DNA of 64,000 bases from Puffinus mauretanicus (GCA_023333565.1 JAJKFH010003821.1:682001-746000); one strand, 5' to 3'; counted from the first letter of the stretch, positions 36,865 through 50,700 are shown. The notes: generated by a model not told the origin, from the letters alone. Numbers and translations: made by a program.

Positions 36865-37254
36865 AGACTCCATCTGCTCTCCCCTTCCTTTGTGAAAATC
36901 TTATTTGTATTACTTGGCGGGGAGCTGCTTTGAGGCTGCAGTCAGACAACAAATGATGATGTATGCCTTCTATCAAATAGAAATATCTTAAGATTCTCTG
37001 TTCTCTATACATGCTTATTTGTTGATAAACAGACCATACTTCCAAACTAAATTAAATACCAGCTCGCCTGAAAGGTTTCTGACCCTGATAATGCAGTTGA
37101 ACTGATGCAAGTGGCCCATTCTGCACAGTAGTCTCTGCGGAAATTTTACAGACAGAAAATTTGCTTCTGAATACCTGCGAAAACAAACTGTGCAAATGTG
37201 TCCAACTTTAGGGGCATGTATTGTCATTTATATTAATGAAAATATTAACCTTCA

Positions 37255-37260
37255 AATAAA
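37255..37260 (+). terminator. LIMS1: Proximal LIMS1 poly(A) signal
   Basis: AATAAA about 390 nt after the canonical stop. It would give a short 3' UTR form. Confidence 0.4.
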
Positions 37261-38202
37261 GCATGCACACAAAACTTGCCCAAGAAACCAACATAATTCA
37301 CCTCGTGGAAAAAATCATGCTTGGATTTCAGACCAAGTTGTCTCATTAAAGGAGCCTTGTTTCAGATGGTTTGAAAAGTATCAGATTTCTAAATACAGTC
37401 ATTGTACAAATGACCTACTTCTGATAGATTATGCTTATGTGATGAATCTTTGTACATCAGGCTTAGCATGAAATACCTATATAAAATATATATTCTTATT
37501 ACAAGAAATGAGCATACTCAGAACTACTTGAATTTTCCACTCAAAATAACACATTAACTTTTATATATGCTTTTGCATTCTATTTACTTTTTGTGCCTTA
37601 TTCTGCTGGACCATACATAACAGTGTTCCATTAAATATATATATATAGTTTTATTTTTTATTTTGTATTTTTATGCAGAAACTGTATACAAGGTATTTTC
37701 AAAAGATAACATACTTTGCCTTAATTATACAGGATGCGAGAAGTATTTTATTTCAAATGTGAACACCTGAGCTTAAAATTTAGCTTCTAGACTTCATTAA
37801 TTTTCAGAACAATACTGAAAATGCATATTTCAATTAACTGGCAATATTACTTTTACACATCTGAGTGTAAATATACAAGGTTTGATCCTGCTAGGATCTA
37901 TTTTTTTAGCCATCCTCAAGAACTGATCTGATGACAAATCATCAGAATTCCTTATAACATACATTTAATTGTTTTATACTATTGACTTCTGTCCATGCAA
38001 ATCTGTTTTATTTTCCCCTTTCTTATAGAAAATACAGTTACTTAGGACTTCTTGATGGTACTACATTACGAAGTATGCAAACATTTTTTTTTTATATTAG
38101 TGACTTAAACAGATTTTATGTAATTACATCATAGGAAGTAAAATTTTCTTTCCTGTTTATGAAAAATTAGTTGCTTTAAAACGTCTGCTTTCCAGTGTCA
38201 TC

Positions 38203-38208
38203 AATAAA
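38203..38208 (+). terminator. LIMS1: Distal LIMS1 poly(A) signal
   Basis: AATAAA in the context CATCAATAAAGGC, followed by T/G-rich sequence. Taken as the main end of the gene because sequence beyond it loses the uniform AT-rich character of the 3' UTR. Confidence 0.6.
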
Positions 38209-38230
38209 GGCTATGTTATTAAACCTTGTA

Positions 38231-41100
38231 TCACCTCTCTTAAATGAGTGCTTGAGAAGGGTGGGAAAGCAACTAGGCGCTCTTTGTTCCCTATGCTTTT
38301 ACCTGTGACTGTACATAAATCCTTATTATCCTGATTTAAAGGAGACATATGCCTTTCCTAAATATCCCACTGTAGTTCTTAGGTTCATGAAAGAAACTGC
38401 AGTTTGTATCATAAAGAACAGCTGGATTCTTCTGGATATTTTCTGAATTGGCACAATCGCTAGGTTTTCCTAAAGAAAATACCTTGCCTGACTTTAAAAC
38501 GTACGCCTTTCTATCAATTTTTTCTCTCTTTCTTTCACTGTAATGAAACTGTCACCCCAAACTTCCAGTTTAGTGCTAGGTAAGGTATTTTTTGACTATT
38601 TTATCCTACATAGTTATTGAATGCCATAACAGTTCAGTAACTGAATGCAGTAACTGTGTTCAAGACTAGAAAAGCTTAAAATGTCCCCCAAAAATGTTTA
38701 CAAAACTAGCACGGTAGCCCTGTTGGGATTTTGGACTGTGCCATGGATTCAGTAGACCATACTCAGCAATGCTTGCTTTAAATTGTAATTTGCTTCTTGT
38801 TCTAGGTTTTTCACACTCCACTGACTGTACATCTTTTCCTTCAGCCTATGCTTAGTGCTCAAAGAGTCAAGAAGGATCCCTAACCCTGAGGCTAAACGGC
38901 AAGACCTGGCTCACATCCACGCTGCTTGGGGTTACATCCATCCACAACACAGTGGCCTTGTCCGCGCTGCGCAGCCACGGGTCTCCTCTCGACTCTGTGG
39001 TAGCTAACACGGGATGTTTTTTTTTTTCTGTCTCCAAGTTCCTGCTGGTGCATGCTGTGCTACAGTTCACCAAGGCAGCGGTTTCCATTTCATAAACATG
39101 AGCGTATCTCAGACCCCGCGACGTAGTGCTGAGAGCATCTGAGGGTACTTGAAGGTTCAAAGCCTGATGAATCATGCAAAAATGTTGGTTGGAAGGGACT
39201 GCTAGAGGTCAGCTAGCCTAACCATCCACCCAAAGCAGGTCTCACTTCAAAGTTGGATCAGTACTGAAGGTCTAGCTCAGCCAAGCTCTGAGTATCTCCA
39301 CAGAAGATTTCACAGACCTTTGTGGGCAATATGTTCCAGTGTTTAGTCACCCTCGTGGTGAAATTTTTTTATTATTGGAGTCCTATCTCGAGTGGCGGGT
39401 TCCCCAAATCCACACTGCTGTCTTGGGAGCTGTCTTTGGAGTGAACTGTCATTGAAATAATACCCCTGGATATTGTTATGAAGAGGATTAATTAAAAGCA
39501 GTTGCAAAACAGAGTCAGGGAGCAAGCTGCCAATTAGGCAGCCTAGACAATTACAGGTCTGGTGTTGGAAGCTCACTTCCTGGCCTGTCAGTATTACAAA
39601 TATTTTGCATAGCTGGACATACCTTCCTGAAAGAGGCGGAGTTTATTATTGTTTTTCTACCCATGACCCCTACTAGGTCTCTCAAAGAAGGCTGCGAGCC
39701 TGGGATGTGGGAACGGATGCCTCAGAAGCTTTGCCTCTTTCTGCTGTGTGGCATCAGTCATGCATGGGCAAGAGATTCCTTTCAAAGCCCCTGCTTAGAC
39801 TAACAGTAGGTAGCACTTCAGAAATCCCAATGGATGTAGCTGTAGGGAGAAGCAGCTGAGCCTAAAGCCTTTCTGCCGCTGGCAGTGGCAAGCCCTGTGC
39901 TCTGTCCAACGGATAGGTAGCGAGCCAAGCTGAGCACAGTCAGGTGGCAGGGACAGCACTCGTCAACTGCTGTCCTGCCTGGTGAGCTGCCTTCTTGGTG
40001 TTGCGACCACTGGGGACAACGCGGGGGGTGCCACTTCCTCAGGGATGGGCGGCGAGAGACAGTGGCTAGTGTCAAGGCACTGGACCTTGTCTGTATGGAG
40101 GCAATTTCCCATGTCTCCCCATCAGCCGAAGAGCAGAAATTTCCTCCAGTGAGCCAACAGCGCCAACTCTTGGCATTCTCCCCTGTGCTAGCACCAAGAC
40201 TTTTATTACTTAGCTTGGCAGGTGCTGATAAATTATTTGGTAACCCCAGTTGTAGACACACCACTCAAAAAAGTACAAAGAAAAGAAGATCCTCTTTCTT
40301 CTTAGGGAATTAAATCCAACGTCTAAATAAATCACCAGAAATAGAGCGAATAGTAAAAGAGAGGGTTAATTCTTTCAGCCATAGTGTTACATAGATGCTG
40401 TTGCTCTTCTTACAGGGACAAGTTAGGTTATGGTTTTTTATTTTGCTGGCAAAGATGGCAAGAGCTTTGAGGATGTCACTATTTTCTAGGTGTCGCAGGA
40501 ATTCCATGGCTGTCAATGGGTTGCTTCAGATTGAGAATGGGACCACTTTTTAATGATACTTTTCCAGAGACAGACCAGTGGCCTCATTTTGACCTACGTG
40601 CCTGAACTGGCTGACGAGAGACGAGATGGGCAATTCCAGTGAGCAGAATCTGAGGCTGCCAGCTGGGAATTACACTGTGGGGCAACTACTGGTTCTCAGC
40701 ACCACCAAACTCTTCCAGCTGCAACTTGCAAATTTCTGCTCTCTTGAGGGCTGCTGATCTCATCATCTTCTGATCCATGTTCCCAGCTGTGCTTTAGGAT
40801 GATAACAAAAAATGTAATCATACTATTCACAGTATCTGTAAAATAAGGTTTTTCACCAAAACTGCTACAGTATTTGGAAACTCATTTTCTAGAGCACTGG
40901 GTCTCAGTGATACAGCCCACACTTACGCATTAAATTTATAGTTGTGGTGAACTACAAGATACAGTTTTAGATGAGAAAGTACTAAAGCACGGCTCCACAC
41001 ACGTGAAGACTTTCTGTGACAGCTAAGGCCCATGCACGAATGGAAGCTGGTCTAGTAACAACGGAGCAATAATTAGTTGTCCCTTAGAATTTAACGGGAT
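38231..41100. other. LIMS1-RANBP2 intergenic region
   Basis: 2.9 kb with no gene recognised on either strand. It contains an old CR1 fragment (39184-39366). Open frames here lack any family resemblance. Confidence 0.6.
39184..39366 (-). mobile_element. Old CR1 LINE fragment
   Basis: The + strand reads GGTTGGAAGGGACTGCTAGA, then AGCAGGTCTCACTTCAAAGTT, and ends near TTCCAGTGTTTAGTCACCCT. This is the 3' part of an older CR1 family, different from the copies at 11.1 and 53.9 kb and more diverged, with no open frame. The 5' end is lost. Confidence 0.72.
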
Positions 41101-41161
41101 ACAAAGACGAGGCAGCCTGGCTCCCCAAGAGGCTGGCAGCCGTTAAGCCGTGCCCTTATCC

Positions 41162-41197
41162 CGGCCGCGACAGGCCGCCCGGCCGCGACAGGCCGCC
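41162..41197. repeat. 18-bp GC-rich tandem duplication
   Basis: Two perfect copies of CGGCCGCGACAGGCCGCC lie head to tail at the upstream edge of the CpG island, followed by a partial third start (CGG). Confidence 0.9.
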
Positions 41198-41406
41198 CGG
41201 CAGCCCTGCGCCCCTCACCTGCCTCCGGCCAACGGCTTCGCGGGGGGCAAGGAGGGGATCTACCACCGGCCCTGCCTCCCCAGCCGAGGGCGGAGAGACG
41301 CCTGCGCCCCCCGACATGGGGAGCAGTCCCTGCAAGCGCGGCCACCGCTGCCCCCCTACCCCCGCCCTCGCGGCAGCTGCGCGCTCCTGGTGTTGCCCCA
41401 CCCGGG

Positions 41407-41416
41407 GCGCATGCGC
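41407..41416. promoter_or_regulatory. NRF1-type palindromic site
   Basis: GCGCATGCGC, the core of the NRF1 consensus, lies 307 nt before the RANBP2 start codon in the CpG island. Related half-palindromes follow within 130 nt. Inferred binding site only. Confidence 0.5.
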
Positions 41417-41719
41417 GGAGCCGGCGCACGCGCAGAGAGCGGTGCCGGGCGAGGCCCCGCCCTCCCCTGCGGCCGTTGGCGGTGGGAAGCGGCCGGACGC
41501 GGGGGGGAGGGCGCGGAGCGGCGCTTGCGCAGTCGCTGGAGCAGAGCGCCCTGTACGGTTGCGCGGGAACTTGCGTAAGGCGCGGCGGCCGCCGCGTTCC
41601 TCTGCCGCTTCCTCCTTCCCCTTCCCCTTCTCCTTCCCCTCCGAAGGCGCCGCGCGAAGGCCGGTGGGGAAGGCGTTCTGCCTGGAGGGAGGCCGGGCGC
41701 GGCCCCCGTCCGCGGCGCC

Positions 41720-41794
41720 ATGATGAGGCGCACGAAGCCCGAAGTGGAGCGGTACGTCGCCTCCGTGCAGGCCGCCGCGCATTCCCCCAGAGAG
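41720..41794 (+). CDS. RANBP2: RANBP2 exon 1 (start)
   Basis: Two in-frame ATGs are adjacent (41720 and 41723). Human RANBP2 starts MRRSKADVERY, so the second ATG, giving [16 protein letters not shown], matches family length, while the first would add one Met. Both have purine at -3. The exon ends SPRE before GTGAGC, phase 0. Confidence 0.93.
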
Positions 41795-44700
41795 GTGAGC
41801 GCTGCTGCTGGCGGGCCCCGGCGGGGGCCGCCAGCGGACCTTCTGCGGCTTTGCCCTTGCCGCCTGCGCCGGTCCCGAGGGGCGTTGCGGCTGCTGGCGG
41901 CCGCCCGGCCCGTCCTGGCTCGGTGCGGCCCGTGGTGGGGTCCCTTCTCGTCCCCGCCTCGCGTGGCGCCAGGCCTGAGGGGGCTCGCGTGGGGCGGCAG
42001 CGGCGGCCCTCCCTCGCTTTCTGAGGGGCGGCCGCCTCCCGCGCAGCCGGGCAGCCTGGCTGCTGCTCTTGCCCGCACGGAAAAGGCCTGGGGGGGGCTG
42101 GCTGCTTTCTGCGTGTACTGCGGCTCCCCGCGCCGTGTCGGGCGCTGCGGTGCTGGGGCTTGGTGTGCTCTGCCCTTCCTCATCCCTGGCGGTAGGAGGA
42201 AGAGGGGGTTATGGTGTCTCTGGGAGTATTTCTGAGTCCGTATTTACTCGGGGTTTTTCTAAGTCGAGTGAGGTAGGGGAAGCTGCTGTGAGGAAGGGCA
42301 TGGGGTTTCGCTTACTGGAGGTGCTTTCCCTAACCAGGAACAGTGGTTTACCAGAGCTGCGCACCTGCCTTTTACACCTGCTGAGCCTTAGTATAGCTTT
42401 AAAGAGCCCACCAGCTCTCTAAGTATAAGTACAGCATTCTTCAGTTTTGTGAGAGTGTAGTTCCCCAGTTTCCCGAGTTTCGTTTCTTTAGGAGAACAAA
42501 GAACTCACATAGGGAACATGTGAGACATTTTCAGTTTTCTTTTATGTGCTGTGTGATTAATATTCTTGTCTGTATGACTGCTTTGTGAAATAACAATATT
42601 AAGAGAGGGAGAACTGGGAGAAAATAATTTTCCTATTGTATTTTAGTAACTGGACAGAAGGATGAGGAACTCTGCATGATCAGTTGTCTTTTCATTAGAT
42701 CCAGAAAATGGTATACAGGTCACAGTGAACAGTCTGATGCAATTCATGGGAGCTATTTAATCGTGAAAGATCCTGTTCTGCTGCTCTGAAATGATTTTTT
42801 TATTGTGGAGGTAGAATATTCAGCAGTGTGTTGTATAGTGTGAATGCATCCATGTTCACCATTATGCAGTAGGGCCTTTATGCAGGGTCTGTGTACATCA
42901 TCATCATTTGTACCTTTTCCAACAGCAACAAAGTTGTCCTGCGACTTTGTTTAATTGACTTGGGTGCTGTTTAGACCAGACAATGTCAAGAACATCACTG
43001 CCAGAATCAGAGATGCTCTTTAATTGTTTTGATATTCCTATTGAATTCAACAAAAAAAAAAAAATCCTCCTGTTGTGCTTAAGGCCGACTGGTACATATT
43101 TAGATGTTCGGGGTTTTTTTTAAGTAATGCTTACAACTAATTGTATAGCACAGTTAATGGTGGAAATAGTTACTGGTTTTCTTGTGTTGATTTGTGGGGG
43201 GTTGCTTATAAGGCTGCAAAGCATTTATTTTGAGATTTCTTTTCATCCACGTTTAAAAGGAGATGCCAAGTGTCATTCCACTCTGACATATTTCAGTGTT
43301 TCTTTTTTATAACGTACTTCAAAAATACAGACTGAAAACTTGAAGTATCTTAGGAGGCCTGGTTTCATTCTAAACCACTTCTTAAAATTTTGCATGAATA
43401 GCAGGGGTGGGAGAGGGAGGGAGACTAGTAATTCAAGTGTGTTCAAAATGTACATGCTTCTTTGGAATCGTAGATGTAACTAGTTCCAGTATTTTTTGGT
43501 TCACAAGCAAAATCTGCTTTTGAACTGATACTGGGAGCTCAAGCTTTAAATTTCTGTCTGGTTTACTTCTACCTTGAGGTTTTTTGCTTGTGACTGAGTC
43601 AGTTCTTTAGCTCATTCCTTTCACTCTTTTCCTCCTGTCCATGCTTCTGCCATCTTGCCCTCTGCCTGCTCTCTGGGTGTTTCTGTTTGTTTTGCCTTTG
43701 TTGCTTCCTTGTTCTACCCCCCAAAAAATACCTTTGGAGATGTTTCACTTTTCGCCTATAGAGTGTGTATGTTCAAGTTATCTTAGGCTGACAACATCAG
43801 AAATAAACTACTGCATAAATAAATTTCTTACCCAAACTGAGAATGACTTAGGTGGAAATCGCTTTTTCCTCAAGTATATTTAAACAGTAGTGTCTGATGA
43901 CGGTATACTACAGCAGGGCTAAATGACAGATCTCTCTTGGTTTGTAGGATTATTTATTTTTTCTTTGCTACATTGCAACAAAGGAGATTAAATGTAGCTG
44001 ACCCCATTCTTCCACTCTCTTGAATCAGAAGTGTTTGTGAAACATGTACAACAGCTTGTGACTTGCTTCACTTGTAATCTCTATTTTGCCTAATAGCCTT
44101 TGCCAATTATAGGGAAAAAACTTTTTTTCATTCTTAATCCTGCATCTTTCAAAAAGAAACCCTTAAATATGAGGAGTGGATTTGAACTGGTAACTATTTG
44201 TCAAATTCAGTCATTTAAAAGTATTATGCATTGCTGAAAAGAAGGCTCACCTTATTGAATTGTTTTAAAAGTACCGTATGTCTAAAGTATGTCTTTCATG
44301 TGTTTTTCTCCTTCAGAAATCGATGAAAGGATTCCTCTTTGCTAAGATGTATTTTGAAATAAAAGAATATGAACTTGCTAAAAGGTAACATACATTGATG
44401 TATGTTTGTTTTTCTGTTCTCTAAAGTGTAAGAGAAAAGCTAAATGAATATGAAGTAGACCAGAGAAACCAAGATCAATATCATGCAGTTTTAAGGTAGC
44501 AGTAAATGTGGGTATTGAGTGCCATTTAAATCTTTATAAAACAACAACTTAAAAGAAGATTAGTTTTGTGTAACTGAAAAACTTATCTGGTTGAAAAGTT
44601 TTTTTTTTTTCCTCATTGTATTATGTAGTTCTTACCATTTCTGCGAACTACTGCTTTTTTTTAATAAACAGAAATGCTTGCTGGCAAGGAAGTAGCATCT

Positions 44701-47700
44701 GTACATGTAAAACAACGTTACTTCTTACTTTAAGGTCCTAGAACAAAATACATCTATACTTCTTGTATGGCAGATTAAGTCATCATTATATGTCAGGGGA
44801 GGGAGTATTACTGAAAGATATTGGTCAGGTAACTGACTTTTTTTCCCCTCCATAGGTATATATCCACATACCTCAATGTACAAGAGAGAGATCCCAAAGC
44901 ACACAGATTTCTTGGACAGATCTATGAAGCTGAGGATAACATAGAAAAAGCTTTTGGGTGTTACAAGGTACTACACTGATCCCTAATGTCCTCCTTTATT
45001 CCTTTGTAAATGGACTTTTAAAATCCTTCTGAGCTGGACATTCTCAAACCCAGAGAAGAAAACGTGTTCCTGGAAGAACTGCATTATTTATACACATTTG
45101 ACAATGGAAAGCATATAAAGACCTGCAGAGGAGATTGTTCACTTGATATCACTTGCTTCAGTGGTATATTTTTAAGTTGATTCTTTTTCTTTTGTTCTGG
45201 ATTTGATCTTTGTGCTACCTGCTGTAAAATTCTTCCCATGTCATACATTGCCTTTTGGACTAAGGATCTGTGACTGTTGTAGAATTCCTTAATGTGGACT
45301 GTGATGACAACAAGAATCTAGTTGCTAGAAGACTGTAGGCCTAGTGTGTTTTTTGTTTGGTTGGTTTTGGAGGGGGTGGGGGCAGAAGGGAGGAACAAAT
45401 CTAATTTTGATTAGGCAACCATATGAATGTCAAATTCCCAATTGGAATGTCTTCATTGTAATTCTGGGGAGGGAGATGATGTGCTCAGAAGTGTGGTTGC
45501 CAACACAACTGCATGAAGTGCTATCACGTATCTTAACATGTGTGTCTTAACTGTTTTTTTAAAAAGTGTCCACATCTGGCTAGTCTAGAGGTCCTTATAG
45601 TCCTACTGTCTGTGTATAGTAGTAGCTAGTGGTAGATGCAGAGGAGCTGGTTTTTGCACTATTTCTCTTATGCTCTTCTGAATTCCAGCAGTTGTATCTG
45701 AGTGCTGTAAACTAGTGGTGGCATTTAGAAAGGGGTTTTTTAATATATTTTATATCGATAGATCTAACTAATTTGAATAGCTGGGTCTGTTTGTGGGGGG
45801 ATAACTTTCTTTCCTGTTCTGTATGGATCGTAAGATCAAGTTACTTTTTTTTTTTCCCTCCTGTGTGTGCATGGGGAAAACTAGCGTTCTGTGGAGTTGA
45901 ACCCAACACAGAAAGATCTTGTATTGAAGATTGCAGAGTTACTATGCAATAACGACATTACTGATGGAAGAGCAAAATACTGGGTTGAGAGAGCTGCTAA
46001 GCTTTTCCCTGGAAGTCCTGCTGTTTACAAGTTGAAGGTAAATTCCAAATTACCTCTGTTTTGTGGCTTAAAGAAACTTTCAGCATCTGACTGGAGTGCT
46101 TTTTACATGCTACCTCACACAAAACTCTTCCTGGCTAAATTATTTTAGCATCTTCAATATTAAATCTTTTAGATGTTACTTTCTTTGCCGTCTGACATTT
46201 TTGTCTAGCTTTCAAGAAAGGTGCAGCTACAGACTTTCATACCCTTTTTAATGTTTTAAGGCTAATCCTCTTGAAAAATGCTGAGAAACTGTGTTAGTTA
46301 TCACACCTGAGAAGTTCAGACTAGATAGGCAGTATTTGATCTTTCTATTGTGCGACTGGCAGGAAGGTAGCAGGCCTGTGAACTCAGGCTTTCTTGCTCT
46401 ACGCTGCTTTTTTGGTTTTAAATCTGTATTATGATTAACTCTGCAGAATGTGAGAAATGCTATAATGTATGTAATGTGAATTGTATATGCTGTAAGTATA
46501 CAAATACTGTGTAAATGCTTTCAGTCATGCAATCTCACTTTTGCACAGGTACATTAATTTTGTGTAGCTAGGCAGCAACCACGTTGGAGTCTTAAGATGT
46601 CTGGTTTTTTTAAGTAAGGTAGTCTATGGCAGGGTATGCTATCGTTGAACCAAATGGTTTGACAAGCATTACTTACTATTGGTAAGAGGCAAATTCTTCT
46701 GAGGATTTTATTCTATGATAGTGATCTCCATTTTTAAATATTTGAGTATTTCATCAAACTTTATGTAATATCTGAAAGCTATTAAGAGTAGTGTAGTTTG
46801 AGTAATGTAGTCTACATAGTGGAGGAAGACTGGAAAACTATCTGGTACTGTAGTTGCTGAAAAGGCTCACTTGGGAAATGAAATATTAACATGTTGCCTT
46901 CATGTTTAACAGGAGCAGTTATTGGATTGTAAAGGTGAAGATGGATGGAATCAGCTTTTTGACTTGATTCAAGCAGAACTTTATGCAAGACCAGATGATG
47001 TCTACATAAACATCAGACTAGTTGCGCTCTACCGTTCAAATAATAGATTAAGAGATGCTGTGCTCCATTGTCAGGAGGCAGAGAAGAAAATACCTTTGCA
47101 GTCAAACTTGGAATGGTGTTCCTGTGTTGTAGAGACATTTGAGGTGTTTAATCATATTTTGATCCTGTGATAATCTTCTATATCTTTTTAACGGGTCTAT
47201 TTCTCTTAGTGTCATTATTCTGACAGCTATTTCTCAAGTGATTTAACTCCTTCAAATGCAAGTCTACTGAAACCAGTGGAATTACAAAATACTTCTTATT
47301 TTTTTTAATTGGAATTTTCTCCCCAAAATTAAGCCGTATAGAGCTATTGAGTTTCTAACTTCAAAAGCTGAGTTAGATACAGCAGTTCCATTAGGGATAA
47401 AATTGCTTAGGCAAATAGTTCCCTGGAACTTTGCTGCTGAAGAATATGTTAAGCTCTCACCTGTGAAACTGGATTATACAGTAAATGCTACTAATATGTT
47501 TTGGAGAAGTACTGCCCTTGCCTTCATGGAAGGATGACTGTTCCTTATCCTGTGATGAACTTTCTTCTTTAGGAATATCTGGAATCTTTACAAGACTTGG
47601 AGTCTGATAAAAATAACTGGAGAGCTATCAAGAACGATCATCTGCTGGCCTATTCCAGCTTTGTCAAAATGACACTTTCTTCTAGAGATGTTCAGGAATG

Positions 47701-50700
47701 CAGAGAGACACTTGAAAGGTACTGTTTCAACTTTCCTGTAGTAAAAAAAAAATTCTCGAAGCATTGTTCTTTTTTTTTTTTTTTTCCTGGGTCACAGAAC
47801 ATCTACCAAGCTTCGATTTCACTGCTTAACTTGTTTGTGAATAGGAGAGGCGATTCTCTGTACTAGCCACTAAGAATGGTTCTTACTGGGTTTGAACCCC
47901 AAGCTATTTTTCGACTGAAATGCAAACCCTATTTGAATAGTCATGGAGAAGACTCCTTGATATCCTGGGTCAATTAATTTTGTACCTTCTTTCCCTTCAG
48001 TAAGAGAATGTTGTTCTGTACTTCAGCAATTGATTAATCCAGATTTCCCAGACAATTAAAAAAAAAAAAAACAACAACAAAAAAAAACCAAAGCCACCCT
48101 TTATGTATCAGCTTTGTCCTGGTCATTTTGTTCTAAATTAACACAACACATACTGGAATAATTAGGAACTTTAGGTATATAGTATAATGGGGAAGGAGGA
48201 AGCCACTTGCAGTAAGAACACTCTCCTTCAGGGAAAACTGATGGTGTTACAGGGCCAGCTGAGCCAGCTGACTGCAAGGCATATCTGTGGCACACCTAGA
48301 GTGGTACAAAACAATGTTTGTAGTCAATGATTGATTAAGATCTGTGTTCCTTTCTTCCCATTATCTTCCGTTTCTTACTGGCTTATGTTGACTTACCTTT
48401 GTTCCTCAATTATGCAATGGCTGTTATATTGTCTTTTGTAAAACAATATTCTTCAGTCTGTTAATCTTGATTAAGTATTTGAAGCAATACAGACAATGGA
48501 TGAGGAATACTTAATGCCCAAGTACGTTTTGTTTCCTTTTTCTCCTCTAACATTGACCAAAACCATCTTGGGTTTTCTGCTGCCATTTTATTGGAGCCTT
48601 TCAAAGTAATTACATCTGAAGCACTTCCAGATCATGGCAATGCTAACAGCCATTATAGTTTTGTGAGGTAATTTTGTCAAATGTGTTTTAACTGTTTTCT
48701 GAAAAGCCTCTCCTGAGTGGGGGTTGTGTACTAGCCTACAGCTACTCAGATTTCTACAGTACCTTCTATTTTTGAAGAGCCTGTCTAGCTGTATTTTGGG
48801 CCTTTTTGATGAATGAAGGAAAGGTAAGAGCAGAATGACTAGTGCCTCCTGCATGTCTCTAAATCTGCAGTAGTGAACAAGTTTATCCATGTCATTTGGA
48901 GAATAGTTTTGAAAGCAGCTGTGCAAAGATGTGCTGAAAAAGACTGTAAATATCTAGGTAATAATTCAGTTGTTTTACTTCAGTAAACTAAGTTGAGAGC
49001 TTTAGGAGTTTGAGATCATTATTGTACTTTCTAGTGCAACTAAGGTTTAAGAACAGAGATGGTACTAACCATTGACTCATGGAGTTACTTGATTCACAGT
49101 TAAATAACATCAACCAAAATCATCTGCTATAGCATTTAACAGGACTGTTTAGAATGAGTCTTCTCTACATTTTAGTTTTGATCGTGTACTTCAATCAGTG
49201 AAACCATATGTGAGTGGGGCTGATGAGTTGTCTCGTACCTTTGTGGAAATGAAAGGACAGCTATACATGAATGCTGGGACTTTGCTACTGAAAATGGCCC
49301 CACACAATGAGGCACAGTGGAAATTTGTGTGTGAACTAGCAGCGTTTTGTTATCTGATAAGTTTCCAGGTAAGTTATTTTTCAGTTTATGCCTTTAGTTG
49401 ATGGAGTTCTTGAAATGTTCTTGCTGTACATGCGTCGAACTCCTGTATTCCTGAGATGAACTACTGTGTGTGTGCCTAAGGAAAGACCCCCTCCCTCCTC
49501 ACTCACCAAACCCTACTCTTTCACAATTCTTTAAAAGGTTTCAAATGACATGAATAAGGTAAAAGTGTATCTTCAGCTGTTTCCCTTGTCAGAGTAACCT
49601 GATTCTTATAAAGTGAGTTTATTTCTACAGTATATTCCCTTTTCTGTAATACAGCTGAACACATGTTAAATATTAGGCCTATTGTTATAGGGAGAGAAGG
49701 GGATGAACTGAATAGTTCCCATATACTTGTTGCTTAGACAGCAGAACGGAAAAATCAAGCTTAACTTTTTGCCTTATGAAGTAAAATTGATTGTCCTTTT
49801 TATGCCACTGCTTGCATTCCAGGTATTACTTGCTCTTGTGCACGCTTAATGTTACTTGCAATAGCTACAATTGCCCATCTAGGGGTTTTGTGTGTTTTGG
49901 GTGGATTCCCTGCCTCCTCCTCTACCCTTCCCAGGATACGTGACATAGTACCTTCAGAATGGATTATGTATTTTTTTCTATAGTTTTCTAATGCTAAAAA
50001 GAAGCTTGTTTCCTAATTCTTAAGACTAAATGATCCGCCTCTTATTGTGAAAAGGCTGTAACAGTTCTCTCCTTACTTCACCAGGTTCCTAAACCAAAGT
50101 CAAAACTAATAAAGGGGGATCAAACTGGACAAGATGTGCTAGAAATGTTGGCCTGTGATCGAAAAAGCCAGTCTGGTAATAAAAATAGCTACATAGTTCC
50201 ATTTTAGTGTTACAGATGGTTACTTTAAGAGCTAAGTGGTTTGTTACCACATTCCTTATCTTGAAGTGTAATGTTGACACTTCAATATGCAATAAAACCT
50301 TCTAGATTCTGACTACATATGTAAAACAAAACAGTAGTTTGATCCTGACACCTAAAGTTTTTTTTTCTCCTCTTTAGCATGCTAGTAGAGTGCATTCTCT
50401 TTTTTTCAAGTGTGGGGTTTTTTCCCCTCCTTTTTGCCTCTCCAGCACACTAAGATAGAATTTAACTTTTATGGTCTCTTAATCTACTGGAAATGGCTTT
50501 TGCCTGCTGATACTATTTTGCAAGTATTGTTAGATCCAAGAGGAAAAGAAAACATTACCGTTTTCCTATCCTTTCCATCCTCTTACTTGTTTATCAGGTT
50601 TGTTCTTTTTGCTGCTAAGTATAGATGGTTTCTCAGTCTACAAACTCTTGCAGGGCCTAGATGAAAACAAACGAACCCACTAGACATCAGGTTCAATTTT

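Larger units (their letters stand above)
36865..38230 (+). other. LIMS1: LIMS1 3' untranslated region
   Basis: About 1.4 kb of AT-rich sequence after the canonical stop, with no coding signal. It includes a first AATAAA at 37255-37260, a TA microsatellite around 37634-37648, and a final AATAAA at 38203-38208. The end coordinate is an estimate from the last signal. Confidence 0.65.
41100..42250 (+). promoter_or_regulatory. RANBP2: CpG island promoter of RANBP2
   Basis: About 1.1 kb of extremely GC- and CpG-dense sequence surrounds exon 1, with AT-rich sequence on both sides. There is no TATA box. Upstream of the ATG are GCGCATGCGC (41407-41416), a perfect NRF1-type palindrome, plus GCGCACGCGCA (41424-41434) and TGCGCAGTCGC (41526-41536), and a pyrimidine tract (about 41597-41640). 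This fits a housekeeping promoter for a nucleoporin. Confidence 0.85.

Noticed and set aside
41356..42183. 275-codon minus-strand open frame across the RANBP2 CpG island
   Set aside because: Composition is Arg/Pro/Ala/Gly throughout, as expected when GC-rich DNA lacks stop codons. It overlaps RANBP2 exon 1 and has no recognisable domain.
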